Assembly: GCF_022539665.2 (NCBI RefSeq)
Contig: NC_081333.1
Location: forward strand, 1,302,001-1,366,000
Length of the DNA stretch: 64,000 nt
Direction of reading: 5' to 3'
Source: Daphnia carinata
Lineage: Eukaryota; Arthropoda; Branchiopoda; Diplostraca; Daphniidae
Made by a program: the position numbers and the translations under genes. The first letter of the stretch is position 1; the number at the start of each line of letters is the position of its first letter. Positions 58,582 through 64,000 of the stretch are shown in pieces. Under the pieces are notes generated by a model, which searched no databases, had not been told where the DNA came from, and saw nothing but the letters and a program-made list of their open reading frames with translations.

Positions 58582-59861
58582 GCCACTCGTCCAACCCTCA
58601 TTTTAATCCTTTACTAGCTCCACTTCTTTCTCTCTCCCTATCTCTCTTTCCTCTCCTTGTCCAGCTAGCCCCTAAAGGTTTATGATTTTGCGGGCGTTCC
58701 CATTGGGAGTGACGAGGTGGTAGTATCAGTGCATTTGGGGGTTACACGGGGAAGAAGAGCAGCAAAGAAGTGGTAAAGAGTACATCCTCGAGCTCTCTTT
58801 ATTATTTTTTTTCCCCATTCTTTGTTCGATGAAGAGAGAAAACAGTGTAGCATAGTTATAACATCGACAGAGGAAATGTATCCAATGTGTTTTCGGACCA
58901 ATATGAACGTGTGCGCATCGCATGGGATGTACAGAAGGCGAGAATCAAATGGTTGAAGAGCGAATGTGGTCATTTTGTGGTGTTGCTCAGTGATGTTCTG
59001 CTGCCGAAAAAGCTTGCTGCTCTGTACATTTTTTCCTTTATTGTTATTTGATAGACTAGATGGTTGCATCTTGACCGGCGTCTCCCTCCCCCTTCCCCCG
59101 CTTGGATCCCTTTCCCATTTAGCTTTGCTCGATGACGCCCGGCACCTGACGACAGCTCCTTCTTTCAACATTACACCTACTTTCCCTTTCCCCCATATAT
59201 TATCTAACATTGTCATACATACACCATCTTCTACTATCCCAAAATACCAATTGCTGTATATTGTATGTTAAGCCATACAGTTATAGCCGCACAACCTTTT
59301 TAGGGAAAATGCTGCTCTTTTTTTCTCCTTTTTTTTTATTAAGTTGGACTGGATTTGTTCATGTGACACTGCTGGATTGACGATCATGCGGACTCTCCTA
59401 ATTGTTTCAACAGTTTACTCGTGGTCTCTTCTTGTCCCTCATCTTCTCTTCCAAGCGTAATCCTTCATAATGTCCCCTTGATTGTTGTCCTTCATCTTCC
59501 CACCAACCTTCAGTCTTCTTTATTTTCGTGCATTTCCCTAAAAAGGCAGGATTGTGTGCGGTCCTTCCTCCTGAAAAAACTGTACTGTAATCGCGATTGT
59601 AAGATGTAATCGTATCGCGCGGTTTTTATAAAGAAACTTCACGGTCTGACTAATTTTCTGCTTTTTCTTTTCATCACAAATCAGTTCATTCCAAGTGATT
59701 GTTAGATAACTTAAAAGACAGAGTTCAGGGCTTTATTTTATTAGAAAACTAATTTTCAGACTGATTAGCTAGACTTGAATTTCCTGAATTTATTACATCA
59801 ATAAACTAACAAACATTCATTTAGTAGCAGTCGGTATTAATGCACACATTGTGATCAAGGT
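58582..59861. other. PPP4R3 3' UTR and convergent end of COX20
   Basis: Pyrimidine-rich sequence typical of a long 3' UTR. A plus-strand AATAAA stands near 59800. A minus-strand AATAAA (TTTATT at about 59733-59738) would end COX20, so the two transcripts may overlap. No coding sequence is supported. Confidence 0.4.
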
Positions 59862-60330
59862 TCAGCTTTTTTCTTCTGGTTTCCTTGGAACCTGGAGATC
59901 ATTTTCAGTGCCTTCCCTGCCATGCTCTTTCATGGCTGTTTGGAGCATGGTCATGTTGAATTTTTTCTGTGACCATCTGTATCTGCAATAGACCCTAGAC
60001 ACCCAATGGTTAGGCATGTCTGAGAAACATTGTGTATATAACAACTGAGATATTACCAGTACGAGAGGGTGATTCCAGCAAATGAAAGAACTGCTGTGTT
60101 ACATGAACGTCTTACTTTACTTGTGAACAAAAAGAATGCCAATCCAGTGCCGATTCCACCACCAATTCCATTAAGAAACGAACTACGGAAACAAGGGATG
60201 GAACCTAAATCTCTCCCTAGAATGGTTGCCTAATCAAATGCATTAGAAACTATACCGAAATGTCTTACAAATACTATAACATTACCATAACACTTACTTT
60301 AATTTCTGTATCTTCGTTAGAAGAAGACAT
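59862..60330 (-). CDS. COX20: Cytochrome c oxidase assembly protein COX20
   Basis: Three exons, 60330-60298, 60229-60057 and 59994-59862, join to 112 residues (human 118). COX20 is an inner-membrane chaperone that stabilises newly made COX2 during complex IV assembly. It has two membrane spans: NGIGGGIGTGLAFFLFTSK, then a second around AVLSFAGITLSYW. Family landmarks are IPCFRSSFLNG, FLFTSKVRRSC (human FLFTSRIRRSC) and YCRYRWSQKK after the second span. The short N-terminal exon is non-conserved, as in other species. Confidence 0.85.
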
Positions 60331-60763
60331 TGCTGTGAAAAAGTAACTAAGACGATTATCAAGGACATAACTGCATCAACTTTCATATAAAACAACATGA
60401 AAGTGTATCCAAACGAGTGGAGAATTTTAAATTACCAGTAAGTTTTTCTCGAATGAGATGAGATATCAGGTCAAAGTCAAACAGTTATGCTTTTCGTCTG
60501 CATCGCTGTAACTTGAAGCGTCTATGGAGCGAAAATGGCAACAGCAGTCCCATTTCTTGTATTAAACGTAACACATTTATACACCTAATTAATTTCCTAT
60601 TAAAACCTCCAAGGAAGTTGTAATGGACCTTCGGAGATAAGGCACTTTATACCTTCTCCCTAAGCCAACTGCTAGTTATTTTTGCTTTAGGGTATAAAAG
60701 ATAAACTACTGAAACTTTTAGTAAAAGATTTCTCGATGGATGTATTTAAACAAGTTCAAGACG

Positions 60764-60769
60764 TTTATT
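60764..60769 (-). terminator. Polyadenylation signal of PSMB2
   Basis: AATAAA on the minus strand starts about ten bases after the TAG stop, giving a 3' UTR of only a few dozen bases if used. Confidence 0.6.
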
Positions 60770-60778
60770 ATTGACTGT

Positions 60779-61558
60779 CTAGGCAGTCAAATTCTGGGAT
60801 TTTATGACATTCAAAGCACGAATTCCATTTTTATCCAATACTTTAACTTGAAAATTTGGAAGGTTGATTATAAGGCGCTTTTGGATTTCCGCAACGCACT
60901 TTTTCAGGATATCATATGCTTCTTCTTCCGTCAGATCTGGACGGTAATAACGGTCCATAATACCAATGCTGAACATGCCTCCATATCCATGAGTAGCAAA
61001 TGGAGTTTTAATCATAGATGCAAGGTAATCCATCCAGTAAAGTTCAGGGCCTGTTCTTTCGCTGTAGCCAGCTAGGAGAAAGTTAACCATGTAGGGTGAC
61101 TAAATGGAAAGAATGCAAACAAATGGATTTCTTGAAAAACACGTGAACTTGCAAAATTTTATGACTATATCTGTACCCTGCTGCGTAATGAGTCAGCCAA
61201 GTTACGGCGAGTAAAGTTGGCAGCTGCAGGTGGAGATAGTTCATAACCATTCCTCATTTTGTAGAGCTGAATGTTTTTTTCGATGTATTCAGCAAATTGT
61301 GTAGTGTCTCCAGATTCTCCCGTAACTGCCATCAATAGCCTATCAGACAATTTAAACATTTTGTCCTCATCTGCACAACAAAATACAAAAGAAAAAATGA
61401 AATTTAATTTAATCATGATATAATAAGCAAATCATCAATATCTTTCACATCTACCAAAAAAACGAACCTTGTTTGTTGACAAGAATGCTGTGAGCGTTGG
61501 TCATATCTGACGCCAAAATGACAAAGTCATTACAAGAGATACCTAAAACACACTCCAT
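60779..61558 (-). CDS. PSMB2: Proteasome subunit beta type-2
   Basis: Three exons, 61558-61468, 61370-61177 and 61099-60779, join to 201 residues, exactly the human length. This is beta-4 of the 20S core, a non-catalytic subunit; as expected it begins [13 protein letters not shown] without a propeptide or N-terminal Thr. Other family marks are [44 protein letters not shown] and [24 protein letters not shown] lies at 60769-60764, only about 10 bases past the stop codon. It is head-to-head with EB1 (about 630 bp between start codons). Confidence 0.97.
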
Positions 61559-61559
61559 G

Positions 61560-62188
61560 TTAATGCAACCTGTAAAACACTACGATAATATGAAAAACTT
61601 CAGTCTGATCAGCGAGTAAATGCTGAAGTTTTTCGGAAAGTGCAATGTCAGTTTTCCATTGCCGGCAGTGTTGCTAAAAAACATTTGAAACTAAATCAAG
61701 AATATTGTTTAACAATTAATTTTGACCAAGCTGGAAGGTTTAGAAAAATTGAAAATTTGCTGTGCTATTAGAATTACTATTAGTGCACACATTTAATAAA
61801 GTAGAGGAAATTTGGCAAACGGTCTGTAAAAAGAATTCATTTTTCGTGTAAGCTCACCGGTGAGCGTTGACGGTCTGCCACTCACGCATTACAAGAGTTA
61901 ACTTATTAGAGTTTGTATTGTTGAAGATTTCAAGTTAGGTATGTAAAACCACATTAAATTATTTGTTGATAAGCTTATGTTATCTAAATTTGATGGATTT
62001 CAATAAAAGCTTTCCTTGTTTAAGAAATAACGGCAAAATTATCCATTGCCTTAGGGTGAAATTTTATCGGATTAGGATTCCTGCCCTGCCTGTGGGCTGG
62101 GCTCAAGAAACTACCTTTTATGGCTTCTTACTCGCAACAAACCCGTCATTCAATCTTTTGGTGTTATCTTTTTTTTATAAAGGTTAAA
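61560..62188. other. Shared upstream region of PSMB2 and EB1
   Basis: Divergent promoter region. A TTAG|GTATGT donor near 61939 and a TATAAAG acceptor-like end at 62183 just ahead of the EB1 ATG suggest a 5' UTR intron for EB1. CTCACCGGTGAG at 61854-61865 is a perfect 12-bp palindrome. Confidence 0.4.
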
Positions 62189-64000
62189 ATGGCTGTAAAT
62201 GTGTATTCAACCAGCGTGACAACAGAAAACCTTAGTAGACATGACATGTTAGCCTGGGTCAATGATTGCCTCATGTCGAACTTGACGAAAATTGAAGAAA
62301 TGTGCACTGGGGCTGCCTATTGTCAGTTCATGGATATGCTTTTCCCAGGTAAAATTTATTCCTGCTTTATTAAGCTTGCCTTATTCCAAAAGAACTTAGA
62401 AGCAAAGTATGCCACACCTTCAAAATATATTGACATCCCACAGTTGACTGATGTTTTGATTCTTTGTTTTTTGGTCTTAACTGGGCTTGCAGGTTCAATG
62501 ATGATTAAAAAAGTCAAGTTTAAAACAAATCTTGAGCACGAATACATCCAGAACTTCAAACTACTTCAGGGATCCTTCAAAAAAATGAGTGTGGATAAGG
62601 TATGCCATCCGTAGTTGCTCATTATTTGTTGTTCCGTTAGTCTAGTGGTCCAAGAATAAGTGTGCATTTCTAAAGGCAAACAAATGCCACAGAAACCAAA
62701 ATCTAATGTCGATTATTCAAGTTGGCACTTCAAACAGTTTCTCTTATTAGAAAAGGTATTATCCTGTCTTAGGAGAGCAGCATCGGTGTGAATCTTGCTA
62801 GTTTGGCCCTAACAATTCTCCTAGGGAACGAAAACTTAAACACTTTATAGTTTTTCAAATGTAGGACACAAAAGTTGACACCTAGATCTATGGCAGCGTT
62901 AGATTTATATGGAAAAATTTTCCACTTCTTTTCCTGTATTATATTTTGCTGTATCTTTTCATTCGGTCTGTTAATCCTAGTTAGTTAGTTGGTTTGCTGA
63001 AAGATAAAACAAAACAAAAACAACATCCCTGTCTGTCGCACACAGATCATCCCTGTGGACAAATTGATCAAAGGTCGCTTCCAGGACAACTTTGAGTTCC
63101 TGCAGTGGTTCAAGAAGTTCTTTGACGCCAACTTTGATGGTTCACCCTATGATGCCCATGAAGCTCGCGGTGGCGAAGTCTTGGGTCTAGGGCCAGCAAC
63201 GTCAGGTGGATCTCAGTCTCATTTGGGCGGATCGGGTCGACACTCGCCGTCGACGGGGTCCTACTCGCGACAGGCTTACAACAAGCCTGCCCCTCACAGA
63301 ACCGGTACAGCACAACACACTTGGCTTCGCATATCGAAAGATCCCGTTGGCATCTTTCGTTCTAGTTTGGCTACTATTCTGTATATGTAGAATGGTGTTT
63401 GGTATTTAGTATTCGGTTCTTTTATGCACCACCTTACCTCTCGCCACTTTAATCTACATCGTCTTGTTGTTTTATGCTGTATTTCTTCGCACTGAAATTA
63501 GTGGTTGTGTCAAGCTTGAAGTCCCCGTAAATCACTGGCGGTCAAAATACCCAAAGCTTCCCCGTCTAATTATTTAGTAGAGGAACCGTAGATTGCGCTA
63601 ATTTCTGGTAGATGTGTATTCGAAAACACGTGTACTGCTCCAACAATTTGACAATACTTTTTAAGGGTTAAACCACTTATTTTTTTTTTTGTTTACTTTT
63701 TTTTTTATTTATTTTTTTTTTGCGTATGTGTGCTTTGATTTTTTTATTATTTTTTTTTTGGTACACTCGTTATATTATTTTTTTTATTATTTTTTTTGGT
63801 ATGACTTTGTCCACTAGTCGTAGCGCTTAGTGGCCGGCCTTACATTCGCCATATTTCTTGCCTCTACCGTTCTCTTGTTTTATTTTGCGTGTCCTATCAG
63901 ATCATCCCGATCGACAAGTTGGTGAAAGGTCGCTTTCAAGATAATTTCGAGTTCGTCCAGTGGTTTAAGAAATTCTTTGACGCCAATTACCAAGGGCAGG
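62189..64000 (+). CDS. MAPRE1: Microtubule plus-end-binding protein EB1 (MAPRE), partial, with alternative exons
   Basis: Visible exons are 62189-62348, 62493-62599, then either 63046-63304 or 63901 onward; the gene continues past the window. EB proteins track growing microtubule ends. The N-terminal calponin-homology domain is clear: [55 protein letters not shown]. Exon 63046 reads [20 protein letters not shown] and exon 63901 reads [20 protein letters not shown], each then WFKKFFDAN; both start in the same phase, so they are alternatives for the end of the CH domain. The first goes on into a Gly/Ser-rich linker ([16 protein letters not shown]). The EB-homology domain lies outside the window. 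The 144-bp intron after exon 1 has no stop in frame. Confidence 0.95.
62600..63045 (+). other. EB1 intron before the alternative exons
   Basis: Intron of 446 bp from a GTATGC donor to a CACACAG acceptor. No other feature is supported. Confidence 0.6.
63305..63900 (+). other. Intron between the two alternative EB1 exons
   Basis: About 600 bp. Positions 63670-63800 hold long poly-T runs, far ahead of the acceptor GTCCTATCAG at 63900. The frame of exon 63046 stays open a short way past its donor and then ends, so skipping the donor would give a truncated product. Confidence 0.6.

Noticed and set aside
62630-62700. tRNA-like A-box (TTAGTCTAGTGG)
   Set aside because: No B-box (GGTTCGAxTCC) follows at the right distance and no cloverleaf can be drawn.

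Overview
The window looks like arthropod nuclear DNA, most likely a small compact-genome crustacean such as Daphnia. Genes are dense, most introns are 55-150 bp with GT-AG ends, there are 2-43 exons per gene, and the set includes arthropod-type genes (a Spaetzle-like cystine-knot ligand and a secreted YSPP/PPKA repeat protein). The species assignment is inference; the gene assignments come from reading spliced exons whose reading frames close exactly.

Layout. 1-1.7 kb: nothing firm. 1.7-17.9 kb (+): a full-length neurobeachin-like (NBEAL) BEACH gene in about 43 exons. Its 4.2-kb intron at 9293-13523 holds a complete antisense gene for a secreted tyrosine/proline repeat protein (11595-9601). 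19.6-20.7 kb (-): Spaetzle-like ligand. 24.0-25.3 kb (+): cathepsin L. 26.5-30.1 kb (+): coatomer gamma. 30.9-34.8 kb: a repeat-rich island with a MITE-like palindromic element, a 332-bp piggyBac-type MITE, a 26-bp minisatellite and a possibly decayed membrane-protein gene. 35.3-39.9 kb (-): cytosolic leucyl-tRNA synthetase. 40.9-41.8 kb (+): phosphoserine phosphatase. 42.1-42.9 kb (-): TOMM22. 43.4-45.7 kb (+): DDX24/Mak5-type helicase. 46.0-48.1 kb (-): FUT8. 49.9-53.4 kb (-): a membrane-anchored protein with an SMP-like region, a C2 domain and a C1 domain. 55.6-58.6 kb (+): PP4 regulatory subunit 3. 59.9-60.3 kb (-): COX20. 60.8-61.6 kb (-): proteasome beta-2. 62.2 kb to the end (+): EB1/MAPRE, with two alternative versions of one exon; it runs off the window.

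The genes do not form one pathway. They are mostly housekeeping genes of membrane traffic (NBEAL, COPG, FUT8, the lipid-transfer protein), mitochondria (TOMM22, COX20), translation, proteolysis and cytoskeleton. Neighbours are often head-to-head or tail-to-tail with short spacers.

The most interesting signals are: duplicated, apparently mutually exclusive EB1 exons; a cathepsin L intron bounded by a 12-bp direct repeat, the signature expected of recent intron gain; an in-frame stop in the otherwise intact NBEAL gene; a lipid-transfer type protein carrying a consensus C1 zinc domain; and at least three GC-AG introns. I saw no clearly new multi-gene system. Exon borders were placed by hand and may be off by a base or two.
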